This document shows positions 53,826 to 64,000 of a stretch of 64,000 nucleotides of DNA, in pieces. Made by a program: the position numbers and the translations under genes. This DNA comes from Ichthyophis bannanicus (Eukaryota > Chordata > Amphibia > Gymnophiona > Ichthyophiidae), in assembly GCA_033557465.1 (NCBI GenBank), contig CM066043.1:75980662-76044661 (forward strand). The letters run 5' to 3'. The notes under the pieces are model-generated. The model saw nothing but the letters and a program-made list of their open reading frames with translations, ran no database searches and was not told the DNA's origin. How positions within the stretch are numbered: position 1 is the first letter of the stretch; each line of letters starts with the position of its first letter.

Positions 53826-54890
53826 CTAAACCTCAAAGAGATTACGGAGTACCGCCTGTCCAAAAGCACTGTCCCTACGGGACGCCCTCTCGAGGCAGTA
53901 GTGAGCCGCAAAAGTCTGGCTTGAAGAACAAGTAGCGGCCCGGCAGATGTCTGCCAACAGAATAGAGCGGAGGTGGGCTACTGACGTGGCCTTCGCCCCG
54001 ATACGGTGGGCCGTGACTTGACCCTGCAAGGAGAGGCCGGCTGCCTTGTACGCCCAGGTGATACAATCCGCTACCCAAAGGGACAATGTACGCTTGGAGA
54101 CAGGCAACCCAGTTTATTAGGGTCAAAAGATACGAAGAACTGAGCAGCCCTTCGATGCCCCTGCGTACGGTCTATGTAAAAGGACAATGCCCTTCTACAG
54201 TCCAGGGTATGCAGGACTGTTTCAGCCCGGCTGGCATGCGGACGGGGGAAAAATGTTGGAAGAACCACCTCCTGATTGAGGTGGAAGGAGGAGACCACCT
54301 TTGGAAGGAACTTAGGGTGAGTCCGCAAGGCCACCCTGTTCTTATAGAACCATGTGTATGGTCTATCAGAAACCAGAGCTTGTAGTTCACTCACACGCCT
54401 GGCCGAGGTAAGAGCCACTAAGAACAACGTCTTCCAGGAAAGGAAGCGTAAATGACAGGTAGCCATCAGCTCAAACAGTGGGCAAGTAAGTTGCTGCAGT
54501 ACCACATTCAAATCCCACTCAGTGGCTGGTGGACGAATCGGAGGCTTGAGCAAACGCAGGCTTCTGAGGAAGCGGGACACCAAAGGGGTGGCCCGACAGA
54601 CTGGCCCTCTACCTGTGAGTGGTGTGCCGATAGAGCACTGAGGTGGACCCGAACAGAGTTGGATTTAAGGCCTAGGTCCGAGAGGTGGAGCAGGTACTAC
54701 AGCACCACTGGAACCAGGCACGAAAAAGTATCCTCCTGGCGCTGAGCACACCAGGTGGAGAACCTACGCCACTTGAGGGCATAAGATTTCCGGGTGGATT
54801 GCTTCCTAGTGGCCAAAACCACCTCTTCCTCCTCCTTAGGAAGAGGTAAGGGGGCTAGAACTATCCTTTTAGCAGCCAGGCCATCAGATT
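53826..54890 (-). pseudogene. DIRS tyrosine recombinase, copy A7 (broken, box II Arg lost)
   Basis: Fragments at 54583-54071 (box I SARRVSELQAL) and 54107-53826 contain box II as AHRIGA where other copies have AHxxRA, so the catalytic Arg is Gly. Tyr is kept in FAAHYCLE. A frameshift near 54090 and another near 54590 separate it from the N-terminal part. Not active. Confidence 0.85.
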
Positions 54891-56641
54891 GAGGGATTTG
54901 AGGTTGAGGTGAAGGAGAGATCCCTGGTCCTGAGACAGGAGATCATGATGCACCCCCAGAGGGAGTGGAGTGTCCACCGCCAACTGTAGAAGGAGTGGAA
55001 ACCATGGCTGCCTCGGCCATCTGGGAGCTACCAGAATCACCGAGGCCTTGTCCTGAAGAACCCTGAACAAGGTTCGGGCCACTAGAGGCATGGGAGGAAA
55101 ACGCATACAGTAGGTCCGTAGATCAAGAGATTAGAAACGCATCTGCTGCCATTCACAGAGGATGCGGTTGTCTGGAACAGAACCTGGGTAGCTGACGGTT
55201 CAGTGGACTCGCAAAGAGATTGATGGTTGGAAGACCCCATCTTAGAAAGATCCCTTGGACCACCAAAGGATTCAACTGCCATTCGTGAGGCTGTAGAATC
55301 CTGCTCAATCTGTCTGCCAGGCAATTTTCGTGGCCAGGCAGGTAAACTGCCTTGAGAAACATGTGTTTGACTGCCAAGGAGCACAGGGCCTGTGCCTCCC
55401 GACACAGAAGTTTGGAGCCTGTGCCCCCTTGCTTGTTCACGTAGAACATTGCCACTTGATTGTCTGAACTAAGACAGACTGGTGAGAGAGGACATGAGAG
55501 AAAGTCTGTAGAGCTAAGCGGATAGCTCGCAACTCCAATAGATTGATCTGCTGTGTGGACTCCCCAGGAGAACAGAGGCCCTGAGTGCAAGCCACCTGGC
55601 AGTGTGCACCCCAGCCCTGAAGGGACGCATCGGTTGTCAGCACCCGTGTGTGGGGAGGCGCCTGAAAAGGCACCCCCTGGACCAGGATTGGGAGATGCAG
55701 CCACCACCGTAGGGAGGCTGTCAGCAGTTTGGCCACCCTTATCTTGTCTTTCAAGTCGCCTGTGGCTTGCACCCACTGAGCTCTAAGGCACCACTGAGCA
55801 GGTCGCATGTGCAGGCGGACATTCGGAGTTACATGGACTGTGGATGCCATGTGGCCCAAGAGCCTTAGGAGGTTTCTGGCGGAGACCAGAGAACCGCTCT
55901 GGAACTAATTGGCCAACGCTATCAGTCTGTGGGCCCTGTCCTCGGGCAAATAAGCCTTCACCTGGAGGGTATCCAATCTTGCCCCTATGAACTCCATGTT
56001 CTGTGAGGGGAGCAAAGTGGACTTTGCGAAGTTTACCACGAAGCCTAGATGCTGAAGAAGAGAAACAGTGCGAAGGGTGGCCTGGCCGGCCTCCTGTGGA
56101 GAATGACCCCTGATGAGCCAGTCGTCCAGGTATGGAAAAAGACAAAGATGCCCTGGTTTCTGAGATAGGCCGCCACCACCGCCAGGCACTTGGTGAAAAC
56201 CCTGGGGGCGGAGGTGAGGCCAAATGGAAGTACTCTATATTGAAAATGATTTCATCCCACTACAAATCTGAGATATTGTCTGTGGTCTGGATGAATGAGG
56301 ATGTGAGTATAAGCATTCTTTAGGTCTAAGGAGCATAGCCAATCTCCCTGCTGGAGGTAGGGCAGCAGTATCCCAAGGGTAAGCATCTTGAACTTTTCCC
56401 TCTCCAGGAACTTGTTGAGATTTTGCAAGTCAAGGATGGGCCTGAGGCCTCTTGTCCTTTTGGTACCTTGGCCTCTCAGGTGGTGAGGCACCGGTTCCAC
56501 CGCCTGCTCCTTTAGAAGACTTGCCAACTCCTGAAGTAGAAGGTTCCTGTGAAGAGGGAGTCTTGGAGGCTCCCCTGGAAAATAGGAGGGGGGTAACTGG
56601 TTGAAGTGGAGCAAACAGCCATTTTGGACTATGCTCAGCAC
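54861..56641 (-). pseudogene. DIRS reverse transcriptase/RNase H, copy A7 (frameshifted)
   Basis: RT 56641-56252 reads FYS-deleted RGQGTKRTRGLRPILDLQNL and SLDLKNAYTHILIHPDHRQY. The active site LFPYLDDWLIRG (near 56130-56095) is intact in a neighbouring frame. RNase H 55859-55437 has LTTDASLQGWGAHC and ELRAIRLALQTF, then a small deletion in LVQTIKWQCST, where others have LVQTDNQVAMF, shifts the frame. The C-terminal part is at 55776-54861. Confidence 0.85.
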
Positions 56642-56745
56642 CCAGGTATCCCCCTGTTATGGCTGACCACCTGTGGGCATACAGTGTCAGCCGGCCTCCT
56701 GTGCTAAGAGGAGCAAGCTGAGGAGGAGAGGCTATGCAATGGGAG

Positions 56746-58663
56746 TCAAAACCCCACTCCCTGCTGTGCAGGAGCCTGAGCTGATGGCTTGGGGTTTTTC
56801 TGCCTACGGGGCCCATATGTCCCTGCCCCTTGGCCTGCTGACCCTGATGGGGAGCTGCAGAGGCCTGAAAATGAGGGTAGGATTTGTAGGCAGTAGCCTT
56901 CCTCGGGTAAAAGGGCTTTTTCCCCTGATCCCTTCTTCTTCTGAGAAGGGGCAGAGGTGTTTTCCTGGACAGCCTTGTCCTGGTGAGAGTCTGACTCTAG
57001 TTCTGCAGCCTTTTCAGCCATGGGTTTGCCAAAAAGGTTCTCACCTCGGCAGGGGACATCGACCAACTTGTCCTGTACCCATGGCTCGAGGTCCGATGAC
57101 TGTAGCCAGGCCTGACGGCGTGCACCGATGCCGGCCGCGGCTACTCGGGCCGAAGTCTCGAAGCAATCATAGGCTGCTCGAGAGATAAACTTTGAGCACT
57201 CTCAAATCCCAGATGACAGACTTAAACCTCTGCAAAGGTTCCTCGGAGAGGCCAGCTGAGAATCCGGCACTCTCCTTTGCCAGGTCCCGAAGGTACATGC
57301 CCATGTACAGCTGGTAAGTTTGGACACGGCACATCAGCATAGAGCTCTGGATGCACTTTCTACCGAGGGCAGCCAGGTTCCGGGCCCCCGGCCGGGGGGC
57401 ACCGAGGAGTGCATCTTCTGACTCTTCAGATGATGCATGACCGATTCCACAACCATGGAGTGGTGCGGTAGCTGTGCCTTCTGGAACCCAGGGCTCTTAT
57501 GGACTCGATAAATGGAATCGACCTGTTTGCTGAGAACCGGCGCCAAGGCCGGTGCCTCCCACATGTGGAAGAGCAGCCATTCCAGCATCGGAGGAACCGG
57601 TACAGTAAAGGCCTCCTTAGACAGAGAGTCATACTGGAGGGCCTCGAGCTCTTCAGCTCGAGGCTCCTCCTCGGGATCCGCGGGGAAGGCCAAGGCTTTG
57701 GCCATGTCCCGCACAAAGTCCGAGAACCGGGTATCCTCCGGTGGGGACCGTCTCTGAGGCTCGGACTCCGGTGTGTCCGATGGGATGCATCGGGTCCAGA
57801 AAGTATCCGCGGACTCCTCGTCCTCCGTCTCGCACTCTGACCCCTCCGAGGAGGAATCGAGCGGCTCCGGCCGGGCGGGCACCGATGCCATCCGCCCCGC
57901 GCCGAGGGCACCGGCGTCGACGACCTCGACCTCAGCCCTGAGCGGGAGGCCGAGGGGGACCTTGGCCAAGGATCGACTCAAGACCGCATCGACTCAAGGA
58001 TCGGCTCAGCCTCCGGGGTCGCCTTGGACGTCGAGGTCCCAGTGGTTGGGGCAGATGCACCGGTCAAACCGGCAATCAGTACCTGCTGCTGCTCCATGAA
58101 GGCAGCCAAGCTGCTCTCCAACGCCGTCAACCTGAGACTCAGCTCAGGAGACTCAGCAGCCCCCGACTCGGGCCCGATGTCAGCTCCCCTGGAGGGGAGT
58201 CTACGAGGACAACAGCACTCACGTGACTCGGAGACTCTGGCTCCACTTGAGGCAACTTGGCAGGCCTCTCTGGCTCCAAGGACCCAGGACGGCAGTCGGG
58301 GCTCTGCGACCTGGCCCTAGAGGAGCCAAGAGCGTCCGACACCATCCTCACGGGTTTCTTCTTCCTTATGTGTTCCCTCGAAGGAGACCCCCTTTCAGAG
58401 GAGCCTCGACGGTGCTTGGGGTCGGACTCACGAGATGTCGAGGCCTCTGACGAAGTCCGGGCCCAGCCAGGTGCAGAGTCAGAAAAGAGTCTTTCATGCT
58501 GATGTTGACGGCTCCTGAGCGCCTTAGAGGACATTTTGCCGCATGGGACACAGACCACCGGATCATGGTCGGGCCCGAGGCATAGGAGGCAGCAGTCATG
58601 TGTGTCGGTGAGCGACATCAGCTTCTTACACCGATCACACTTCTTGAACCCGCTGGCAGCCAT
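56746..58663 (-). pseudogene. DIRS gag-like ORF, copy A7 (frameshifted)
   Basis: ATG 58663 starts MAASGFKKCDRCKKLMSLTD with the Cys/His cluster. The middle is open to 58139. The C-terminal domain lies at 57981-57334 and 57066-56746 (FQKAQLPHHSMVVESVMHHL; VDVPCRGENLFGKPMAEKAA). Same order and length as A1. Confidence 0.75.
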
Positions 58664-59069
58664 CGGGGGAAAAAGGGTCCCTGCAAGGTCAAAAGACCGG
58701 ACTGCCAGTGAAAGAGAAAAAAAGCGGGAATGCTAGTCACGAAGGACAAAAAACGAAAAACCTAGCTCCGGATGATACCGGTGTACCGGGCCCAGGCGGG
58801 AAGGGGAACCAGCGTCGAAGCGGACAAAAAACACGAATCCATGCAGGAAAATTAACTTTTTACCAGGTGACAATGACACACGTCTGTCAGGCTCCATGGA
58901 AAAAAGAAGACTGAGCAAGATGGCACCCTTGGGCGGGAAGGGGACCGCACATGCGCACTGCATTCCCAAAGGCTTTCTTTGAAAGCTGGGGAAATGCTCC
59001 GCACGAGGGCTCAGTCGGCGCCGACATCGCCCATATGTGAGGACTGACTTCCTGTTTGGTCTTGGAGAA

Positions 59070-60350
59070 ATGGGTGCACCAGGATGCCCTGGCTTTTGAA
59101 GCGCCACGGCCATCACCACCATCACCTTGGTGAATGTTCTGGCTGCTGTTGCCAACCCAAATGGCAGGGCTCTGTACTGAAAGTGTCCCATGGGAACTGC
59201 AAAACAAAGGAATTTTTGATGATCAACCTGAACAGGAATATGCAGATAGGCCTCGGAGAGGTCTAGCACCTTGAAGAACTCGCTGCTTTGCAAGGCTATC
59301 ATGATAGATGAAGAGTCTTCATGTGGAAGTACAGTGCCCGCAGGGCCCCGTTGACGTGCTGGAGGTCGAGAATGGGCAGGAAGGAGCCCTCCTTTTTTGG
59401 CACCATGAAATAGATGGAGTATCGATGAGACACACACTCAGTCGGAGGCATGGGCACGATGGCCTCCAAATCTAGGAACTGTTCCAGAGTTGTTTTTATC
59501 ATCCGTGCCTTCATTGGGGCCATGCAGGGGATGAAAAAAAAAACCTCTAGTGTGTAACCATCACGAATGATTTCCAGAACCCACTGACCCAATGTAATCT
59601 GGACACAGGAGTGATAAAGACGTCAGAGACGTCCTCCTAAGCGCTGTTCAATTTCCTGGGCCCCCCTCACTTCACTGCGATTTCCTGGCAGGAGAGGAGG
59701 AGCATAATATCCACGGCCCATTCCTCACCCCCGAAAGGACTGTCCACAATATGGGAACCTACCCCGCTGAGGTGGTGCAAAGCAGACAGCCCGAAAACGG
59801 CAGAAGTCGCACACACCCCCCCTTACCCCATGTCTGCAACCGTTGTCCTCTGCCTGCCCAGGGTTTGTCTTCTGGCAACTTGCCTCCTTTGGACTCTCCC
59901 AGCTCCTTGACCAGCTCCTTAAGAGGAAGCTTGCTTAGCCAAATCTTGGAGGTCACATCAGCCGACCAATTATGCAACCACAATAAACGATGAGACAACT
60001 CAATGAAAGCCATAGCCTTGGATGAGGAGAGTACTAAATCATAAGAAAAATCCAACAAATAAGCTGCAGTGGACTCCAGCTTGTGCAGTTCCGCTGGCTC
60101 CATACCCTTATTGTGGGCACTGTCTTGCAATGCCTGCACTCAACGCATACATGCTCTTGCGACATAGGCCCTGCAGATGGAAACCTGTAGGGATAGTGCA
60201 TTAACCTCAAACGCCTGTTTTAGCAGTATCTCCAAACAACGATCCTGTGGATTCTTAAGGGCCGTGCCTCCCTCCACAAGAACGGTGGTCTTCTTGGTCA
60301 TTGCCGTGGCCAGCACATCTACCTTAAGCGTACGAAGGAGGTCTTTTTAC
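59070..60350 (-). pseudogene. Family B gag-like and RT N-terminal part, copy B3
   Basis: RT part 59592-59075 reads RYSIYFMVPKKEGSFLPILD, LQHVNGALRALYFHMKTLH, LDLSEAYLHIPVQVDHQKFL and VPMGHFQYRALPFGLATAAR, then stops at A7. Gag-like blocks at 60139-59759 and near 60340-60180 match B1 and B2. The RT active-site aspartates lie on the other side of A7 at 46536. Confidence 0.75.
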
Positions 60351-60915
60351 ACCAGTGGCACCGGGTACAAAAGCAAAGTAAAAGAAATAGGCTCACCTCA
60401 AGTTAGAAGAGAGACATACAGCTGGGAAAGCGAAACCGCACCAGAGTGCTTTCCTGCAGGTCTCCTCAGAAGCCTCTCAGTGCCGGTATGAAGTAAAACG
60501 TATTTATTTATTTTTTTAAAGAGACAGAGCCAGCAGAATAGAAAACCAAAAACTCGCCACTGAAAAATAAGAAAAAGCTGAGAGAGGTGACTGACACAGA
60601 GGGAGGGATGACCACCACCTGGTTTTCATCCCAGAAAAATGGCCAATACCGACTGAACAGTATTAGTTCTCTATGGACCAAAAACCCTTTTTCTTAAGGA
60701 AAAAAAATAGTGCTTTGTGCAAATTCTCAAAATGTGAGTGGGGTTCAGATTGCACAGAAGCACTTCACCATCTGCTGGAACTGAGAAATACTGGCTTGAG
60801 AGAGTGGGTAGGGAACCCTTATAGTATGACATCATCAAAATCTGTGGTTCTCAGTCTCTATCTGCTGGTGATAGGGCATAACCCCTGCATCTGGAACTGG
60901 ACTGGAGGGACAATA

Positions 60916-61128
60916 AGGAAGAGTAAATTACACAATCAGGTGTGTTGTGTTATAATATTGTCTGTGTTTTTAATGGAAACCACTTAGAATATTGTTTCCA
61001 AAACTGAACCATAGCAGGGCAGCACGCAGCTATTCATGACTGCTTCTCATTCCAATGCAAAGTCACAGCAATAGCACTGAGCAGCTTTTCAGCAGACTCT
61101 TCCCTTCCCAAGACACAGAGCTACTCAC
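60916..61128 (-). other. SCAMP2 intron between B3 and the exon, no gene seen
   Basis: No repeat or ORF recognised. It contains the donor region of the exon at 61129. Confidence 0.5.
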
Positions 61129-61257
61129 CCATCCACAGGTAGTACAGCATCTTGCATGTCTGCTGATAATCTGCTGGGATGTCTGCAGAGAAGTCCTGGT
61201 AGAAGCATGGCTTGATCGGGCACTTTGCAGGTAGAGGTGGCCAATTGTTCTGTCTTG
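61129..61257 (-). CDS. SCAMP2: SCAMP2 internal exon (cytoplasmic N-terminal part up to first membrane segment)
   Basis: This exon encodes 42 whole codons beginning [20 protein letters not shown] and ending CKMLYYLWM. The NNWPPLP and [10 protein letters not shown] blocks lie just before transmembrane segment 1 in secretory carrier membrane proteins, four-pass proteins of post-Golgi recycling vesicles. On the minus strand the exon is bounded by a CTGCAG acceptor (AG at 61259-61258) and a GG|GTGAGT donor (61128 downward). It starts with two bases of a split codon and ends with one base, which joins in phase to the exon at 24124. Family identity is near certain. Paralogue SCAMP2 is favoured because the downstream exon carries the SCAMP2-type loop. 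Earlier exons lie beyond the right edge. Confidence 0.93.
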
Positions 61258-62220
61258 CTGCAGATGTGGAAAGAGATAACAGCAAACCTGCCTCAGTTAT
61301 CACAAGCAAAGATACAACAAAGCAGCTGAAACTAGAAGACACATATGGATCAGAGACTACAAACTGAAGAGCTGGATCTTTGTCCAATTTTTTTTGAAAG
61401 TGAAGGGGACTGGATAAGTTGGGGGAAGAGCAGCTCCTTTATTTATTTACTTACAAATATTTATATACTGTCTATCATAAATATTCTAATTTTTTAAATT
61501 AAAAAAACCACACAAAACAGAATACAAATATTTTTCATCCTCAGTCCCCCATCCTCCCTATCTCACTTCTTTCCCAGTAAACAAAGAACAAGAAAAGCTC
61601 AATCACCACCATAAACCTCAATAAAAAAATATTGTAGCTTTCCCTGAAAATCTTACATATCTAATGTCAACCATAATTAGAAACATGACAGTAGACTAGG
61701 TCCAATAATGAAGCTAGCATGATTCCTAGTGCCTGTCTTTTTTGCTACATGTAAACAGGGTTCTGCCACATACCAGTTCCTTGTGAATGCAGGCCAGACC
61801 CAGCTTGGTGTATAGTTAAAGGGACAACTAATGGCAAAGGCTACAAAAGCCTAATAATCTTGAAAGTTAGCGGAGCACTCTGAACTTAATTCATGCTCCT
61901 ATGGGCAGCCAGTGCAAATCTTTCAGAGTAATATGATCAGTTATTTTTTTTCGTGATAACAACCGCGCAGACACCTTCTGTACTGCCTATAGTTCTTGGA
62001 GCATGATTTGCAGTACACAAACTAAAAGAATTACAATAATTAAATGATGTGAACACAAGCTGTTGTAACACTAACTGAAAGTCATCTGGTGCAACATAAT
62101 TGTGTGTTCTATGTAATAATTATAATTTTAAAAAATGCATGGTTTACCACTTATCTCACATGTGGTATCAAAGTGAATTTATCATCCAGGCACCACCTAA
62201 AATGCTTTTATGGTTTTATT
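61258..62220. other. SCAMP2 intron with unclassified repeat-like sequence
   Basis: 61438-61500 looks like a decayed SINE or LINE tail (TTTATTTATTTACTTACAAA). 61860-62100 contains GGGCAGCCAGTGCAAATC and TAATATGATCAG, wording that recalls a widespread LINE-derived repeat, but I cannot name it. No further SCAMP2 exon was found. Confidence 0.35.
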
Positions 62221-62221
62221 A

Positions 62222-62445
62222 TATTGGGAGTGGAGGAGTAGCCTAGTGGTTAGAACAGTGGCTTGGTAACCAAGCAACCAGGGTTCGATTCCCACTAGCA
62301 CTCCTTGTGGACTTGGGCAAGTCACTTAACCCTCCATTGCCTCGGAAGAAAGGCCTGGCAATCTACTTCCAGTCACACTGCCAAGAAAACCCAGGAGCTT
62401 CTGGGTCGCCAGGAGTCAGCATTGACTCGAAGGCACACATTGCAT
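62222..62445 (+). mobile_element. tRNA-derived SINE, second type
   Basis: The A box (TAGCCTAGTGGTT, 62239-62251) and B box (GGTTCGATTCC, 62282-62292) give a tRNA head. The middle CTTGGGCAAGTCACTTAACC is shared with the SINE at 7290-7608. The tail differs: CTACTTCCAGTCACACTGCC then CAGGAGTCAGCATTGACTCG, a GACTCGAAGGCAC-type end that recalls RTE-mobilised SINEs. Confidence 0.85.
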
Positions 62446-62921
62446 TTGCAAAACAAAGAAATATTACAATTTTTTATTTGTAATTTGGTTGTTATCCGCT
62501 CTATTCCTTTCAGGTTGAAAGTGGGGAATATAAAGGACTGGAATTAAGCCAAATTAAATTTAAGGCACTGGGATCCTCGTACCCTATTTCTGGATAAGTG
62601 TAAATACTCATTCCACCACCACCCAACCACTGCCATTGCAGCCTCCATCCCAGCCTCTAGTGGGAGTCAGGCCTGTAATTAGGAACAGCTTATTCTGTTA
62701 AGATGGCAAGTTTACCCCAGTGTGCTTGTGAGCATTGAATATGGGCTTGGACATGGTGGGAGAGCATGAAGGCTTTGGACTTAAAGGAAGCTTTTTCAGA
62801 GCTGCCAATTTAAACACTTCTAGTAGGAAGACATTTTGGCCAATCCTGGTTTTGAACTTGATTTTGGGATGCAAGTCCCCATTTCTATCCATTGAAATCA
62901 GTGCTGCAAGTCCCCACAGTA

Positions 62922-63840
62922 TGAGGTAGTGTCAAATAGTTCCTGAACTAGCGCCACTACACGGGAACAGAACATAATATAGCAGTGCACCGCCATGTGG
63001 CACTACTTGGCAGCCTTGTGAGTCAGTGTGTTAAGTGGCACGGTGCTGAGCGGACATGGGATCACACTGCGCTTCTTTGTTTACGTGTTTCACGACTTTC
63101 TTGCCGCCGAAGATGAATGAGAAATTCAAGCAGCAAATTTTCAAGGACACTTTGAATGGCGACGATGACTTTTTGAAACCTGTCATTACTGGGAATGAAA
63201 GCTGGGTTTATGTGTACGACCCAGAAACCAAACATACAGTCCTCACAATGGAAAAGTCCATCGTCACCAAGCCCCAAGGAAGCGCGACAAGTGAGGAGCA
63301 ATGTGAAGTCAATGTTGCTTGCGTTTGTCGATCACAAAGGAATTTCTGCAGGAATTCATTCCTCAAGAAAGTCAATGCAGACTACTACATTGGCAAGCTG
63401 CAGCATCTGCGGGACCATGTGAGGCATAAACGTCCTGAGTTGTGGGCCACTGGGAACTAGATGATCCACCATGACAATGCCCCAGTGCACACATACATCG
63501 AAATGCAGCAGTTTTTGGCCCAAAACATCATGATTGCCTCCCTCACCCTCCCTGTTCTCCTGACTTGGCCATTTGTGATTTTTTCCTCTTCCCTGGAATG
63601 AAAATGACACTCAAAGGGCGCAGATCTGACACCGTTGCGAAGATTCAGGAAGAGATGAGAACTACACTGAAAAAAAAAAAAAGAGAACTTTCAGAAGGTG
63701 TTCCAACAATGGCAAGACGGCTGGGACCATTTCATCAACTCCCAAGGGGACTACTTTGAGGGATATGGTGGCCACTAAAATCTCAGGTTAGTGTAGAATT
63801 TTTTGTGGGGTCAGTTCAGGAATGCTTTGATAGCACCTCG
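62922..63840 (+). mobile_element. mariner-type DNA transposon (short, decayed)
   Basis: Ends TGAGGTAGTGTCAAATAGTT and complement CGAGGTGCTATCAAAGCATT are inverted repeats flanked by TA (62920-62921 and 63841-63842). At 919 bp it is shorter than the usual 1.3 kb, so part of the 5' coding region is deleted. Confidence 0.85.
63056..63775 (+). pseudogene. mariner transposase (broken)
   Basis: Reads VITGNESWVYVYDPETK, where the catalytic Asp of the usual ITGDESW is Asn, then HHDNAPVHT with the second Asp (near 63471) and ICDFFLFPGMKMTLKGRRSD with the third (near 63580). The DNA-binding N-terminus is missing. Frameshifts occur near 63270, 63460 and 63560. Inactive member of the DD34D mariner group. 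Confidence 0.85.
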
Positions 63841-63842
63841 TA

Positions 63843-64000
63843 CATCGTGATGGTGCTGTCCGAAAAAAAGGACTGGCCCATAATTCCCCTCCTGGAATTA
63901 GGCAACTTGGCAGTTCTGAGTTTCCCTTCCAGCTCTCGTCAAGTAATGGAGTCTGGATTTACCAAATACAACAATAAAGAGAAAGTGTAAGGAAAAAAAA
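63843..64000. other. No gene seen
   Basis: Short intronic or flanking sequence without a recognised feature. Confidence 0.4.

Larger units (their letters stand above)
46537..59069 (-). mobile_element. DIRS-type retrotransposon, family A copy A7 (split by A5)
   Basis: Pieces are 46537-46580 and 53387-59069. The first holds TAGTTACTCACCTGTAACAG (palindrome 46547-46561) through AGCAGCAGGA. The second resumes with TCAGTCCTCACATATGGGTG, exactly the next bases in other copies. The internal complementary region palindrome is at 53634-53648, and the right terminus ends GGTCTTGGAGAA (59069) with GTCGGCGCCGAC at 59014-59025. All three genes are present as pseudogenes. Inserted in the RT of B3. Confidence 0.9.
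44291..60915 (-). mobile_element. DIRS-like retrotransposon, family B copy B3 (host of nested insertions)
   Basis: Pieces are 59070-60915 (terminal repeat-like end, gag, RT N-terminus), 46422-46536 (RT active-site segment VDDWTIWVKL then NQLSKEQVPF) and about 44400-44731 (RT thumb, VYLGAHFDTEADPVSLLEKH). Joined in this order they follow RT motif order, showing that element C and DIRS A7 inserted into B3. The right end near 60760-60915 has CCATCTGCTGGAACTG and TCTATCTGCTGGTGATAGGG, likely the family B terminus. Confidence 0.75.

Noticed and set aside
62239..62292. tRNA gene
   Set aside because: A and B boxes are present, but the sequence continues into a SINE body and tail and does not form a full cloverleaf with acceptor stem.

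Overview
The window is vertebrate nuclear DNA inside an intron-rich host gene that has been heavily invaded by retrotransposons. The only host coding sequence I can support is three internal exons of a secretory carrier membrane protein, very probably SCAMP2, on the minus strand (61129-61257, 23965-24124, 23676-23777). Splice sites and phases match across the exons and about 130 residues are readable. The first two exons are separated by an intron of about 37 kb made almost wholly of nested transposable elements. The next 3' exon is not seen and should lie left of the window. The abundance of DIRS-type tyrosine-recombinase retrotransposons, CR1, L1/Tx1-like LINEs, tRNA-SINEs with LINE tails and Tc1/mariner copies suggests an amphibian or a related tetrapod. 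I would guess a caecilian, with low certainty.

Layout. 1-7265: a LINE (L2/Rex1/Jockey-like RT) split by DIRS copy A1 (1041-6722). 7290-7608: a tRNA-SINE sharing the LINE tail. 7846-13540: DIRS copy A2, the best preserved. 13541-14826: LINE and CR1 remnants and a foldback element. 14833-23078: a TTAA-flanked unknown repeat (D1) split by a Tc1 element (15008-16572), DIRS copy A3 (16586-22362) and a LINE tail. 23260-23507: a hairpin plus a hammerhead-like Penelope remnant. 23676-24124: two SCAMP2 exons. 24250-24865: a second copy of repeat D. 25492-30960: DIRS copy A4, itself carrying a 1.1-kb insertion with a 14-bp target duplication. 30961-31252: SINE. 31253-35251: an L1/Tx1-like LINE with an open ORF1. 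35252-36542: DIRS fragment A6. 36546-36788: LINE RT fragment. 36789-39830: DIRS-like family B copy B1. 39970-42305: LINE tail and a CR1. 42306-44290: family B copy B2. 44291-60915: family B copy B3, split by element C (44732-46421) and by A7 (46537-59069), which is in turn split by A5 (46581-53386), which carries its own 1.1-kb insert. 60916-64000: SCAMP2 intron and exon, a tRNA-SINE and a mariner.

Family A elements encode, in order on the minus strand, a Cys/His-rich gag-like protein, a reverse transcriptase/RNase H, and a tyrosine recombinase. They have inverted terminal repeats and, beside the recombinase-proximal end, an internal region complementary to both ends joined together. All eleven DIRS-type copies or fragments lie on the same strand as SCAMP2. 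None of the elements looks fully intact; A2 and A5 come nearest. No RNA genes, CRISPR arrays or bacterial-type features were seen.
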